5,845 nt of DNA. Source: Candidatus Aenigmatarchaeota archaeon. GTDB taxonomy: Archaea; Aenigmatarchaeota; Aenigmatarchaeia; QMZP01; JAFGSV01. How positions within the stretch are numbered: position 1 is the stretch's first letter; each line of letters starts with the position of its first letter. Under the pieces are notes generated by a model. That model was not told where the DNA came from, made no database searches, and was given only the letters and a program-made list of their open reading frames with translations. A program made the translations under genes and the position numbers. Below, in pieces: positions 5,829 through 5,845 of the stretch. The stretch is from the NCBI GenBank assembly GCA_030624445.1, contig JAUXKD010000038.1, forward strand, positions 1-5,845. Direction: 5' to 3'.

Positions 5829-5845
5829 ATGAACAGCGTGATGGT
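5829..5845 (+). CDS. Possible start of the next gene, cut by the right edge
   Basis: ATG at 5829 opens a frame reading MNSVM before the window ends. The only support is its position 25 bases after a TATA-like box, matching the two other leaderless-type starts. Five codons are too few to suggest a product, and it may not be a gene. Confidence 0.3.

Noticed and set aside
1..5845. CRISPR array, tRNA, rRNA or insertion sequence
   Set aside because: No regularly spaced direct repeats, no cloverleaf with a TTCRA-type arm, no rRNA-like blocks and no transposase motifs were seen.

Overview
The window looks like a short stretch of an archaeal genome, possibly from Thermoplasmata or a DPANN-type lineage; I cannot name the taxon. 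Three things point to archaea. The tRNA-thiolation-like gene belongs to the Ncs6/TtuA family, which is typical of archaea. The last three starts (3918, 4942 and 5829) have no Shine-Dalgarno sequence but each has a TATA-like A/T box about 25-26 bases upstream, as in leaderless archaeal transcripts. T-rich tracts also follow the first operon. A bacterial origin is not excluded, because the hairpin plus T-tract at 3854-3888 would also work as a bacterial terminator. All genes are on the + strand.

Region 1 (2-3853) is a tightly coupled operon for formylglycinamidine ribonucleotide (FGAR) amidotransferase, the fourth step of de novo purine synthesis. It encodes a tandem PurS-PurS protein cut by the left edge, a long PurL catalytic subunit and the PurQ glutaminase. 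The tandem PurS plus this PurL together correspond in layout to the roughly 1000-residue fused PurL found in some bacteria such as Geobacter, here split into two overlapping frames. PurQ releases ammonia from glutamine, PurL uses it with ATP to convert FGAR to FGAM, and PurS bridges the two.

Region 2 (3854-4854) begins with a terminator-like hairpin and T-tract. It then holds a monocistronic Ncs6/TtuA-like PP-loop protein of higher GC content. It keeps the ATP-binding loop and both zinc knuckles but lacks two of the three cysteines that hold the [4Fe-4S] cluster in studied TtuA proteins. This is the most unusual protein in the window.

Region 3 (4855-5700) carries a markedly AT-rich P-loop kinase resembling thymidylate kinase. 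Its composition differs sharply from both neighbours, which suggests separate ancestry.

Region 4 (5701-5845) is non-coding apart from a possible gene start at 5829. It contains three inverted repeats in a row, then a TATA-like box. I found no CRISPR array, rRNA, tRNA or recognisable insertion sequence. I saw no complete novel multi-gene system; the points most worth checking are the split PurSS/PurL and the cluster-less Ncs6-like protein.
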